This document shows, piece after piece, positions 51,014-59,604 of a DNA stretch of 64,000 bases. Each line of letters opens with the position of its first letter. Positions within the stretch are counted from its first letter, which is position 1. The position numbers were made by a program, and so were the translations under genes. The stretch is from Massilia sp. WG5 (lineage in GTDB: Bacteria > Pseudomonadota > Gammaproteobacteria > Burkholderiales > Burkholderiaceae_D): assembly GCF_001412595.2 (NCBI RefSeq), contig NZ_CP012640.2:5704001-5768000 (forward strand), given 5' to 3'. The notes under the pieces were generated by a model, which made no database searches, was not told the origin of the DNA, and worked only from the letters and a program-made list of their open reading frames with translations.

Positions 51014-51715
51014 TCAAGCGACGGCATAGCCGGTAAGTTGGTAACCCATGAGGACGAAGCCGGCGATCATCAGCACGACGTTCGCGTTGAAGGCCTGGCG
51101 GCCGAAGGTGGCGCTGCGGCGCCAGTAGCCCATCGCGATCAGGATCGCGGACAGCGCCAGCATCTGGCCGATCTCGACGCCGACGTTGAACGACAGGATG
51201 TTCGGCACCAGCCCGTCCTTCGACAGCGCCAGCTCCTGCAGCTTGGTGGCGAGGCCGAAGCCATGGAACAGGCCGAACACCAGCACCGCGGCCTTGGTGT
51301 TGGGCTGGAAGCCGAGCACGCGCTGCAGCGCCCCCATGTTGTCGAGCGCCTTGTAGACGACCGAAAACCCGATGATGGCGTCGATGAGGTAGGGATTGAT
51401 CCGGGTCTCGCTCAGCACCCCGCTCAGCAGGGTGACGCTGTGGCCGAGCGCGAACAGCGTCACGTAGGCGCCGACGTCCTTCAGCCGGTACAGGAAGAAG
51501 ATCACGCCGAACAGGAACAGCAGGTGATCGTAGCCGATCACCATGTGCTTGGCGCCCAGGTAGATGAAGGGCAGGATGTGCGCGCCGCTGGCCTGTTCGA
51601 AGTAGGCCTTGTCGTCCTCGGCCACGCCGTGGGCGCCGGCCGCGCCGGCGGCCAGGACGAGCAGCAGCGGCAGCAGCGCGCGGGCGAACCGAAGAGGTGA
51701 TGAAGTGCTTCGCAT
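51014..51715 (-). CDS. HupE/UreJ-family metal transporter
   Basis: A 233-residue membrane protein of the HupE/UreJ family, secondary permeases for nickel or related metals. Signal-like N-terminus (ALLPLLLVLAAGAAGAHG), then the family motif HMVIGYDHLLFLFGV and about six helices; FGLFHGFGLA and ILSFNVGVEIGQ are further signatures. Start ATG 51715 lies 19 bases after the stop of the ABC binding-protein gene, so both are likely in the same message. Confidence 0.9.
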   Translation of the reverse strand: MRSTSSPLRFARALLPLLLVLAAGAAGAHGVAEDDKAYFEQASGAHILPFIYLGAKHMVIGYDHLLFLFGVIFFLYRLKDVGAYVTLFALGHSVTLLSGVLSETRINPYLIDAIIGFSVVYKALDNMGALQRVLGFQPNTKAAVLVFGLFHGFGLATKLQELALSKDGLVPNILSFNVGVEIGQMLALSAILIAMGYWRRSATFGRQAFNANVVLMIAGFVLMGYQLTGYAVA

Positions 51716-51734
51716 GGGGTCTCCGTGGTGGGGG

Positions 51735-53315
51735 TCAGGCGGCGAGCCAGGCGTATTCGCCGAACGCGTAGCCCATGAATGAGCCGAGCGGATGGGGAGC
51801 GATCCCCTTGACCCGGCTGCTGCAGGCCTCGATGTTGGTAATGAAGACCGGGATGGCGACGCCGCACTTGTCGTGCACCAGCACCTGCATGTCGGCATAC
51901 ATCTGCTTGCGCCGTTCGAGGTCGGTCTCGCCGCGCGCCTGGACCAGCAGCTGGTCGAACTGCGGGCATTGCCAGCCCGACTCGTTCCACGCGCCATCCG
52001 ACTTGAAGAACTGGGTGAACAGCATGTCGGCGCTCGGCCGCGGGTTGATGTTGCCGAAGCCGATCGGCGACTTCATCCAGTGGTTCGACCAGTAGCCGTC
52101 GGCCGAGACGCGCTTGATGGACAGGTTCAGCCCGGCCTTCATGGCCGACTGCTGGATCAGCATCGCCATGTCGACCGAGCCGGTGGCCGCGGGCGAGGCC
52201 ACGACCGGCAGCGTGGCGCCGAGCATGCCGGCCTTGCGCAGGTGGAAGCGGGCGCGCTCGGGGTCGTAGGGCCGCTGCGGCAGGCCGTCGAAATGGAAGC
52301 GGTGGCCGGGCGGCAGCGGCTGGTCGTTGCCGACCACGGCGTAGCCGCGAAACACCGCGCGCTTGATCTGCTCGCGGTCGATCAGGTACTTCAGGCCCAG
52401 CGTGAAGTCGGGGTGGCGGCCGGCGCCCACGGTCTGGCGCACGATCAGGTCGGTGTACAGGCCGGACTGCGATTCGAGCACGGCAAAGCCGGGTGTCTCG
52501 CGCACCCGTTTCGTGCTGCGCGGATTGAGCTCGTTGATCCAGTCGACGTCGCCCGACAGCAGGGCGTTCACGCGCGCCGGCTCGTCCGGGATACCGAAGA
52601 TGACCACCTCGTCGAGGTAGGGCAGGCCATCCTTCCAGTAGCCCGGGTTGCGGACGGCGACGGTGCGCACGCCAGGCTTGAATTCCTGGCAGCGGAACGG
52701 GCCGGTGCCGATGGCGGTGTCGAAGCGCGTCGCGCCTTCCTGGACGATCGCGAAGTGCGGCGTGGCGAGCAGCACCGGCAGGTCGGCGTCGGCGCCCTTC
52801 AGCTGGATCTCCAGCTCCAGGGGGCCGGTGGCGCGCACCGTGTCGAACTGCGCGGCCAGCCCTTTGGCCTTGGAGCCGCTTGCGGGATCGTTGTGGCGGT
52901 TCAGGGAATACACGGCGTCGGCCGCGCTCAAAGGCTTCCCGTCATGGAACAGGATGCCCTTGCGCAGCTTGATGCGCCAGAGGATCGCATCGTCGGTCGT
53001 GCACTCCTCGGCCAGCATCATTTGCGGCGCCAGCTGGGCGTCGAGCGAGGTCAGGCAGTTATAGAAAAGATTGGCGCGTACGTAATCGGTCGACAGCGCG
53101 GCCTTGACCGGATCGAGCGTGTCGGCCGTGGAGCTGGACTGGGTTGCCACCGTCAGGCGTCCGCCGCGGCGCGGGACCGGGGGCTGCGCCATGCCGGCTG
53201 GCGCGAGCAATGCGCCGCCGAGGGCGAGGCCGCCGCCGAGCAGGGCGCGCAGCACGTCCCTGCGCGTCGCGGCGGCCTGGTTGGCGGGATCCGGCAAATA
53301 AGATGCATCGATCAT
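51735..53315 (-). CDS. ABC transporter substrate-binding protein (peptide/nickel/opine family), Tat-exported
   Basis: A 526-residue family 5 solute-binding protein. The leader has a twin-arginine motif (TRRDVLRALLG) followed by a hydrophobic stretch and AQP cleavage near residue 41, so export is by Tat, possibly already folded with its ligand. RRGGRLTVATQSS opens the mature part; GKPLSAADAVYSLNR and WQCPQFDQLLVQARGE are family features. It is expected to serve the permeases at 40476-42268, which lack a binding protein and share its promoter type. Start ATG 53315. Confidence 0.9.
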   Translation of the reverse strand: MIDASYLPDPANQAAATRRDVLRALLGGGLALGGALLAPAGMAQPPVPRRGGRLTVATQSSSTADTLDPVKAALSTDYVRANLFYNCLTSLDAQLAPQMMLAEECTTDDAILWRIKLRKGILFHDGKPLSAADAVYSLNRHNDPASGSKAKGLAAQFDTVRATGPLELEIQLKGADADLPVLLATPHFAIVQEGATRFDTAIGTGPFRCQEFKPGVRTVAVRNPGYWKDGLPYLDEVVIFGIPDEPARVNALLSGDVDWINELNPRSTKRVRETPGFAVLESQSGLYTDLIVRQTVGAGRHPDFTLGLKYLIDREQIKRAVFRGYAVVGNDQPLPPGHRFHFDGLPQRPYDPERARFHLRKAGMLGATLPVVASPAATGSVDMAMLIQQSAMKAGLNLSIKRVSADGYWSNHWMKSPIGFGNINPRPSADMLFTQFFKSDGAWNESGWQCPQFDQLLVQARGETDLERRKQMYADMQVLVHDKCGVAIPVFITNIEACSSRVKGIAPHPLGSFMGYAFGEYAWLAA

Positions 53316-53644
53316 TCGTTCCGTCCTGTCGCGATGCCAGCGCGGGCTGGCTGGCCATGTACTCCATTCATTACAACATATCCGTCCGGTGGAATTGACT
53401 TGTTTGAGGCGGTCCCGGAAACAGAAAGAGTGGTTTTGGGGCCTCCATACAACACGGCTTGCCGGCGTCCGGAGGGCGCCGCGGGCGCCATACGAAATGC
53501 TGTCTCGCGCCCATCTTCGATGTCCTGGCGCTGCGCGGCGGCGGGAACTAAGCACAAAATCCGGATCTCCCTCCTTACAATGATCAGGTCGCGCCACGGA
53601 GGTGCGGCGGCAGTCCATGATCAACTCCACGCCAAGGCAGAACG
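53316..53644. other. 329-base divergent intergenic region between binding protein and DUF1624 operon
   Basis: Holds the third copy of the shared promoter unit (53370-53437). The rest, toward DUF1624, shows no recognised gene or clear sigma-70 promoter. The same element could serve both divergent units. Confidence 0.65.
53370..53437 (-). promoter_or_regulatory. Shared promoter unit of the binding-protein/HupE/PepSY operon
   Basis: Minus strand: AAAACCACTCTTTCTGTTT (53437-53419), 39 bases, then ATGTTGTAAT (53379-53370), 54 bases before the binding-protein start. Both elements and the spacing match the copies at 44331-44398 and 44779-44846. Confidence 0.8.
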
Positions 53645-54859
53645 ATGGACCAGACTAACTTGTACAACACCGCCGCCTGGGACGGTCCGGCCGCGCCGGC
53701 GGCGGTCCACGCCGGGGTGCAGCCGGCGCGCTCGCGCATCGCCGTGATCGACGTCCTGCGCGGCCTCGTCATGCTCATCATGCTGTTCGATCACGTGCGC
53801 GAGACGATCTACCTGCACATGCAGGTGAGCGACCCGATGGACGTCGGCAATACCGACCCCGCGCTGTTCTTCACGCGCCTGGCCGCGCATTTCTGCGCAC
53901 CGGTGTTCGTGTTCCTGACAGGCCTGTCGGCCTGGCTGTACGCGCATCCCGCCTCGGGCCCGCGCTCGGCGACCGGCTTCCTGGTCAAGCGCGGCCTGTT
54001 GCTGGTGTTCCTGGAACTCGTGTTCGTCAACTTTGCCTGGGCCGGCGTGTTTCCGCCGTCGACCCTTTACCTGCAGGTGATCTGGGTCATCGGCCTGGCC
54101 ATGATCTTCCTGGGCCTGGTGCACAGGCTGCCGACCGCGCTGCTGGGCGTGGTCGGCCTGGCGATCATCTTCGGCCACAACGCGCTGACCTGGATGTCGT
54201 TCGCGCCGGGCACGCTGGCCTACGACGTCTGGACGCTGCTGCTGCATCGCGGCTACCTGGTCGCCGATGGCGCGGTCAAGCTGAAGGTCACCTATCCGCT
54301 GCTGCCCTGGGTCGGCGTGATCCTGGCCGGCTATGCGGCCGGACCGGTGTACGCGGCCACCATGGCCCCGGAGCGCCGCCGCCGCATCCTTCTTGCGGCA
54401 GGCGCCTGCGCCTGGCTGCTGCTGGCGCTGCTGCGCGGCTTTAACATCTATGGCGAGGAAGTACCGTGGACCGTGCAGGACAGCGCCATCCGTACGGTGA
54501 TGTCCTTCCTGGACTACACCAAGTACCCGCCTTCGCTCGACTTCCTGCTGATGACCCTGGGCGCCGGGGCGCTGCTGCTGGCCGCCCTGGAACCGCGCGA
54601 CAACTGGTTCACGCGCGCCTGCGCCACCTTCGGCGGCGCGCCGATGTTCTACTACCTGCTGCACCTGTACCTGCTGCTCGGGATGCAGCACCTGCTGGTG
54701 GCGACGCTCGGCGCCAACCATGGCGAGCGCTACGGCGTCGACCATCTGTGGCCGGTCTGGGGGGTGGCGCTGGCGCTGATGCCGGTGCTGTATCTTCCGT
54801 GCCGTGCCTTCGCACGCTACAAGCGCAGCTCGAAACAGGCATGGGTCCGATACTTCTGA
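53645..54859 (+). CDS. DUF1624 membrane protein, copy 2
   Basis: A 404-residue paralogue of the protein at 28108-29325, similar along its whole length (RIAVIDVLRGLVMLIMLFDHVRE at the start, GFNIYGEEVPW, FNFTKYPPSLDFLL-like segment, and YKRSSKQAWVRYF at the end). About ten membrane helices. Membrane acyltransferase-like by family. Start ATG 53645. It opens a rightward unit with an outer-membrane-like protein and aspartase. The recurrence of DUF1624 beside an aspartoacylase in two places suggests paired function. Confidence 0.88.
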   Translation: MDQTNLYNTAAWDGPAAPAAVHAGVQPARSRIAVIDVLRGLVMLIMLFDHVRETIYLHMQVSDPMDVGNTDPALFFTRLAAHFCAPVFVFLTGLSAWLYAHPASGPRSATGFLVKRGLLLVFLELVFVNFAWAGVFPPSTLYLQVIWVIGLAMIFLGLVHRLPTALLGVVGLAIIFGHNALTWMSFAPGTLAYDVWTLLLHRGYLVADGAVKLKVTYPLLPWVGVILAGYAAGPVYAATMAPERRRRILLAAGACAWLLLALLRGFNIYGEEVPWTVQDSAIRTVMSFLDYTKYPPSLDFLLMTLGAGALLLAALEPRDNWFTRACATFGGAPMFYYLLHLYLLLGMQHLLVATLGANHGERYGVDHLWPVWGVALALMPVLYLPCRAFARYKRSSKQAWVRYF

Positions 54860-55587
54860 GCCGCCCGGTGCGGCGCGCGCTGCCGGCGCTGCTGCTTGCC
54901 GCGACGCAGGCGCCGTGCGGGGCCACCGAGGACACCGACACCCCGGGCGCCGGCAGATGGGAAATCAACGTGGCCATCAGCGGCGAGCACACCGCCTCGA
55001 GCCGCAGCTATGCGGTGCCGGAGAGCGACATCAACTACGGCTGGGGCGACAACACGCAGCTGGTGGCGGCGGTGCCGCGCATCATGCTGCGCGAGCCCGG
55101 CGTCGATCCGCGTGCGGGACCCGGCTCGGCGACGCTCGGCCTCAAGTGGCGCTTCTACGAGGATGCGCCATCCGGCTTCGCGCTGGCGCTGTTCCCGACC
55201 TATGGCTGGAGCCTGTCGAGCCGCTCCGTGCGCGACGGGCTGGCGGACCCCGGGCGCAGCATCGCGCTGCCGCTGCTGGCGGGCGTGCGCCGTGGCGACA
55301 CGGCGCTGTTCGCCGAGGCCGGCCGCACCCTGCCGCAATACGGCCCGCACGAGTGGCTGGCGGGGCTGAAACTGACCCACCAATGCCTGCCCGAACTCGA
55401 GTGCCGGACCGAACTCGAGCACGTGCGCCCCGACGGCGAACGCGCACGCACGCTGGCCAGCGTCGGCTTCAAGTGGCGCGTGGCCGAGTCCCTGATCCTG
55501 CAGGGCAGCGTGGGCCGCGACCTCGGCGCCCTGCGCGAGGATGGGCGCCGGCTGGCCTTCATGTTCGGCGTCCAGCTGCTGCGCTGA
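54841..55587 (+). CDS. Exported protein, probable outer-membrane beta-barrel
   Basis: A 248-residue protein with signal peptide to about residue 28 (ALPALLLAATQAPCGA). The rest alternates beta strands and turns (RWEINVAISGEHT, NYGWGDNTQLVAAVPRIML, ATLGLKWRFYEDAPSGFALALFPTYGWS, LILQGSVGRDLG) and ends LAFMFGVQLLR, a pattern of transporter-like outer-membrane barrels. The start ATG overlaps the DUF1624 stop by 19 bases, so coupling is likely. No exact family is claimed; a channel for small acids is possible. Confidence 0.72.
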   Translation: MGPILLSRPVRRALPALLLAATQAPCGATEDTDTPGAGRWEINVAISGEHTASSRSYAVPESDINYGWGDNTQLVAAVPRIMLREPGVDPRAGPGSATLGLKWRFYEDAPSGFALALFPTYGWSLSSRSVRDGLADPGRSIALPLLAGVRRGDTALFAEAGRTLPQYGPHEWLAGLKLTHQCLPELECRTELEHVRPDGERARTLASVGFKWRVAESLILQGSVGRDLGALREDGRRLAFMFGVQLLR

Positions 55588-55623
55588 TCCCAGCTTTCCT
55601 TGGCTTTTCACTGGAGTCCACAC

Positions 55624-57027
55624 ATGCATGCAAGCACTTGCAGGATCGAGCACGACCTGCTCGGACAGATGGCGCTTCCACACCAGGCCCTGTACGGCAT
55701 CCACAGCCAGCGCGCGCGCGAGAATTTCGCGATCAGCGGCGTCAGCGTCGGCCAGTTTCCCGACCTGGTCAGGGCGCTCGCCGACGTCAAGCAAGCCGCC
55801 GCCGAAGCCAACCATGCGCTCGGCATCCTGGCGGCCGACAAGGCGCGCGCCATCGCCGCCGCCTGCGCGGCCCTGCGCGACGGCGCCCACCACGACCAGT
55901 TCGTGGTCGACATGCTGCAGGGCGGCGCCGGCACCTCGACCAATATGAACGCCAACGAGGTCATCGCCAACCTGGCGCTCGAACACATGGGCCGGGAGCG
56001 CGGCGATTACGCCTGGCTGCACCCGAACGAGGATGTCAACCTGTCGCAGAGCACCAACGACGTGTATCCGACCGCGCTGCGCCTGGCCCTGCACGCCGCC
56101 GGCCAGCGCCTGCTGGCGGCGCTGGCGCTGCTGCGCGCCGCCTTCCAGGAGCGGGCCGACGCCTTCGCGGACGTGCTCAAGATGGGCCGCACCCAGCTGC
56201 AGGACGCGGTACCGATGACGCTCGGCCAGGAGTTCGGCGCCTTCGCCGGGATGATGGCGGCCGGCGCTAGCACGCTGGCCGCGTCGCTCGACGGCCTGCT
56301 CGAGATCAACCTGGGCGGCACCGCCATCGGCACCGGCCTGAACGCGCCGCCCGGCTACGCGGCCTGCGTGCGCGAGCGGCTGGCGCACCTGAGCGGCCTG
56401 GCGCTGGTGACTGCGCCCGACCTGGTCGGCGCGACCCAGGATACCGATGCGCTGGTGGCGCTGTCGGCGGCCTGCAAGCGCATCGCCATCAAGCTGTCCA
56501 AGACCTGCAACGACCTGCGCCTGCTGGCCTCCGGCCCGCGCGCCGGCTTCGGGGACATCGAGCTGCCGGCGCTGCAGGCCGGCTCCAGCATCATGCCCGG
56601 CAAGGTCAATCCCGTGATTCCGGAGGTGGTCAACCAGATCGCCTTCGAAGTGATCGGCAACGACCTGACCGTGTGCATGGCGGCGGAGGCGGGGCAACTC
56701 CAGCTGAATGCCTTCGAGCCGGTGATCGGCTTCGCGCTGCTGCGCAGCCTGCAGCGCCTGGAGGCCGGTTGCCGCACGCTGGCGGTGCGCTGCGTTGCCG
56801 GCATCCGCGCCAACGAGACCGCCTTGCAGCGCCGGGTGCGCGAGTCGATCGGCCTGGTGACGGCGCTGAGCCCGATCATCGGCTACGAGCGCGCCGGCAG
56901 CCTGGCGCGCGCGGCGAGGGACAGCGGCAGGGGCGTCGCCGAACTGGTGCTGGAGCGCGGGTGGATGGATGCGGCCGAACTGGAGGCGGCCTTGCGGCCG
57001 GAGCGCCTGGCCGGATTGGCCGGCTGA
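55624..57027 (+). CDS. aspA: Aspartate ammonia-lyase (aspartase)
   Basis: A 467-residue enzyme of the aspartase/fumarase superfamily that converts L-aspartate to fumarate and ammonia. The match to AspA runs end to end: RIEHDLLGQMALP, QGGAGTSTNMNANEV, LKMGRTQLQDAVPMTLGQEF, the signature GSSIMPGKVNP, and MAAEAGQLQLNAFEPVIG. A related lyase acting on N-substituted aspartates (as in EDDS lyase) cannot be excluded. Start ATG 55624. It is convergent with the second aspartoacylase gene, and it would use the aspartate released by that enzyme. Confidence 0.88.
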   Translation: MHASTCRIEHDLLGQMALPHQALYGIHSQRARENFAISGVSVGQFPDLVRALADVKQAAAEANHALGILAADKARAIAAACAALRDGAHHDQFVVDMLQGGAGTSTNMNANEVIANLALEHMGRERGDYAWLHPNEDVNLSQSTNDVYPTALRLALHAAGQRLLAALALLRAAFQERADAFADVLKMGRTQLQDAVPMTLGQEFGAFAGMMAAGASTLAASLDGLLEINLGGTAIGTGLNAPPGYAACVRERLAHLSGLALVTAPDLVGATQDTDALVALSAACKRIAIKLSKTCNDLRLLASGPRAGFGDIELPALQAGSSIMPGKVNPVIPEVVNQIAFEVIGNDLTVCMAAEAGQLQLNAFEPVIGFALLRSLQRLEAGCRTLAVRCVAGIRANETALQRRVRESIGLVTALSPIIGYERAGSLARAARDSGRGVAELVLERGWMDAAELEAALRPERLAGLAG

Positions 57028-57038
57028 AGCGTCCGCTG

Positions 57039-57078
57039 ACGCGGCCGGTCATGCGGCTGGCGCGATGGCCGGCCGCGT
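57039..57078. terminator. GC-rich inverted repeat between convergent aspA and aspartoacylase genes
   Basis: ACGCGGCCGG (57039-57048) and CCGGCCGCGT (57069-57078) are perfectly complementary over 10 bases with a 20-base loop. There is no T-tract. A bidirectional terminator role is inferred from position. Confidence 0.4.
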
Positions 57079-57081
57079 GGC

Positions 57082-58068
57082 TCAGTCGACCAGTTGGCCG
57101 AAGCGCACGACGGTGACGCCGGCGCGCACCTGGCGCAGCGAAGGCATTACCAGCACACAGTCGGGATAGGGCGTGCGTACCGGCTCGCCCTCGTTCCAGC
57201 CGATCACGGTGCCGGCCTCGGGGAAGATTTCCAGGCCGGTGTACTGGCCGGCGAAGCGGAAGGCGGTGCTGCGCGCGACGACCGGTTCGGTCACGCGGAT
57301 CACGCGCGGGGAGGCGGCGGCCGGCGCCAGCCAGCCGTCCGCCAGCCAACCGTCCGGCAGGTCGCCGCCGTCGATGTTGCCGGCCAGCGCCAGGAAGCGC
57401 GCGCAGGCGTCGCGCGCCACCGCCGCGGCGCCGGCTTCCCAGTGCTGGCCGCATTCGATCAACAGGGCGTTCTTCGGGCTCTCGGGGTCGCCGAAGCCGC
57501 CGTAGTCGCGCATGCGGCGCCCTTCGGGATGGCCGGCGTCGCTGACGATATCCGCCGGTGCACCGAGTGCGCGCGCCAGCGCGATGCCCTTGGCGAGCGG
57601 TCCGCACACATTCAGCGGCGCGCTGCGCTCGTGCATCGAATGCAGGTCGAGCAGCCAGTCGACGCTGTCGACGATCGGACGCAGCGCGCGCGCGCGCCGC
57701 AGTTCGCTCGAATCGCGGGCCGGATCGTCCAGCTGCGCCGGGCTCCAGACGCGGTTGAAGTCCTGCTCGACGAAGCGCGAAGCGTCCGGGCTCGCCGGAT
57801 CGAAGCGCGCATAGGCGTCGACGTTGGCGAAGGCCAGGGTCAGGCGGCCGCGGCGCGGGCGCAGGCCGGCGTCCAGCAAATCCTTGACCGCGATCGCGCC
57901 GCACACCTCGTTGCCGTGGGTGAGCGCATTGATCATCGTATGGCGGCCCGGCACGCCGCTGTCGTAGCTGAATACATACGGAACACCGGTGTTGCCCTCG
58001 GCGTAGGGGCGCAAGTCCGGAAACTCCAGGTCGATCGGATAGCGTTCCATCGGATTCATCGCATTCAT
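57082..58068 (-). CDS. Succinylglutamate desuccinylase/aspartoacylase family zinc hydrolase, copy 2
   Basis: A 328-residue paralogue of the gene at 29342-30337. Zinc ligands His51 and Glu54 (THGNE) and the His in LDLHSMHER are kept, as are FNRVW and IECGQHW with the catalytic Glu. It would hydrolyse an N-acyl amino acid, plausibly an N-acyl-aspartate, to supply aspA. The ATG overlaps the upstream ALDH stop as ATGA. Co-transcribed with that ALDH from the Lrp-linked promoter at 59605-59700. Confidence 0.88.
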   Translation of the reverse strand: MNAMNPMERYPIDLEFPDLRPYAEGNTGVPYVFSYDSGVPGRHTMINALTHGNEVCGAIAVKDLLDAGLRPRRGRLTLAFANVDAYARFDPASPDASRFVEQDFNRVWSPAQLDDPARDSSELRRARALRPIVDSVDWLLDLHSMHERSAPLNVCGPLAKGIALARALGAPADIVSDAGHPEGRRMRDYGGFGDPESPKNALLIECGQHWEAGAAAVARDACARFLALAGNIDGGDLPDGWLADGWLAPAAASPRVIRVTEPVVARSTAFRFAGQYTGLEIFPEAGTVIGWNEGEPVRTPYPDCVLVMPSLRQVRAGVTVVRFGQLVD

Positions 58069-59552
58069 TGCAGGCCTCCCAGGCACAGGTATTTGGTATG
58101 CATGTAGTCGTCCAGGCCGTAGCGCGAGCCTTCGCGGCCGTAGCCGGATTCCTTGACCCCGCCGAACGGCGCCGCCTCGGCCGCCAGCGCGCCCTCGTTG
58201 ATGCCGACGATGCCGGTGTCCAGGCGTTCGGCGACGCGCCACACGCGCGCCAGGTCGCGGGCGTAGAAATAGGCCGCCAGGCCGTATGGCGTGTCGTTGG
58301 CCAGCGCCACGACTTCGTCCTCGCCGTCGAAGGGGAACAGCGCCACGACCGGGCCGAAGGTTTCCTCATGCGCCAGCAGCATCTCGTGACTGGCGTCGCC
58401 GATCACGGTCGGCGCGAACCAGGTGTTGCCGCTGTCGCCGCCCGGGCGCAGCCGTTCGCCGCCGGCGAGAATGGTGCCGCCCTTGGACTGCGCGTCGCCG
58501 ACGTGCCGGAGGATCTTGTCGATCGCGCGGGCGTTGATCATCGGGCCGATCTGCGACGCCGGGTCGTCGGCCGGTCCGACCTTCAGGGCGGCCACGCGCG
58601 CCGCCAGCCTGGCGGCAAAGTCGGCGTAGACGGCGCGCTGGACGTACACGCGGTTCGGGCTGACGCAGGTCTGGCCGCCGTTGCGGAACTTGGCCGCCAT
58701 CAGGCCCTCGACGGCGGCGCCGAGGTCGGCGTCCTCGAACACGATGAAGGGCGCATTCCCGCCCAGTTCGAGCGACAGCTTTTTCAGGGTGTCGGCGGCG
58801 CCGCGCGCCAGCGTCTTGCCGACCGCGGTCGAGCCGGTGAAGGTGATCTTGCGTACCCGGGCATCGTCCAGCCAGGTCTGCACCACGGCAGGCGTCTGGG
58901 CGCGCGAGGCGGTCACCAGGTTGATCACGCCGGCCGGGATGCCGGCTTCCGCGGCCAGGCGCACCAGCGCCAGCGCGGTCAGCGGGGTGTCCTCGGCAGG
59001 CTTGGCGAGCACGGTGCAGCCGGCGGCCAGGGCGGGGGCGATCTTACGCGCGATCATCGCCAGCGGAAAATTCCACGGCGTGACGGCGGCGACGATGCCG
59101 ACCGGTTCCTTCACCACCATCAGCTTCTTGCCGCGCACCGGCTCGGGGATCATGTCGCCATAGGCGCGCACCGCCTCTTCGGCGAACCATTCGACGTAGG
59201 AGGCGCCATAGGCCACCTCGCCGCGCGCCTCGGCCAGCGGCTTGCCCTGCTCGGCGGAAATCAGGCGCGCCAGGTCCTCGGCGTTGTCCTGGATCAGGGC
59301 GTGCCAGCGCTTCAGCAGTTGTGCGCGCTCGCGCGCACTGCGGGCGCGCCAGGCATCGAAGGCGGCGGCGGCGCTGTTGGCGGCGGCGCGCGCATCCTCC
59401 GGGCCGCTGTCCGGCACGCTGGCAAAGCCCGCTCCGCTGGCGGGGTCGACCACGTCGTGGCGCGCAGCGGAGGCGGCCGGGCGCCAGTGGCCATCGATGA
59501 AGTTGTCCGAACACAGGAGTTCAGGGCGGTTCAGTTGAAAGCGCATCGTCAT
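58065..59552 (-). CDS. NAD(P)-dependent semialdehyde dehydrogenase (GabD-like)
   Basis: A 495-residue ALDH of the succinate-semialdehyde dehydrogenase group. [26 protein letters not shown], Glu262 (LELGGNAP) and Cys296 ([14 protein letters not shown]) follow GabD closely. It oxidises a short amino-acid-derived semialdehyde such as succinate, malonate or aspartate semialdehyde; the exact one is not fixed by sequence. Start ATG 59552 (or 59546). First gene of a two-gene unit with the second aspartoacylase. Confidence 0.9.
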   Translation of the reverse strand: MTMRFQLNRPELLCSDNFIDGHWRPAASAARHDVVDPASGAGFASVPDSGPEDARAAANSAAAAFDAWRARSARERAQLLKRWHALIQDNAEDLARLISAEQGKPLAEARGEVAYGASYVEWFAEEAVRAYGDMIPEPVRGKKLMVVKEPVGIVAAVTPWNFPLAMIARKIAPALAAGCTVLAKPAEDTPLTALALVRLAAEAGIPAGVINLVTASRAQTPAVVQTWLDDARVRKITFTGSTAVGKTLARGAADTLKKLSLELGGNAPFIVFEDADLGAAVEGLMAAKFRNGGQTCVSPNRVYVQRAVYADFAARLAARVAALKVGPADDPASQIGPMINARAIDKILRHVGDAQSKGGTILAGGERLRPGGDSGNTWFAPTVIGDASHEMLLAHEETFGPVVALFPFDGEDEVVALANDTPYGLAAYFYARDLARVWRVAERLDTGIVGINEGALAAEAAPFGGVKESGYGREGSRYGLDDYMHTKYLCLGGLQ

Positions 59553-59604
59553 GCCTTGGGTGAGTTGATCGGAGCGGCCGCGTGAGGTCCACGGCCTGCT
59601 GATC

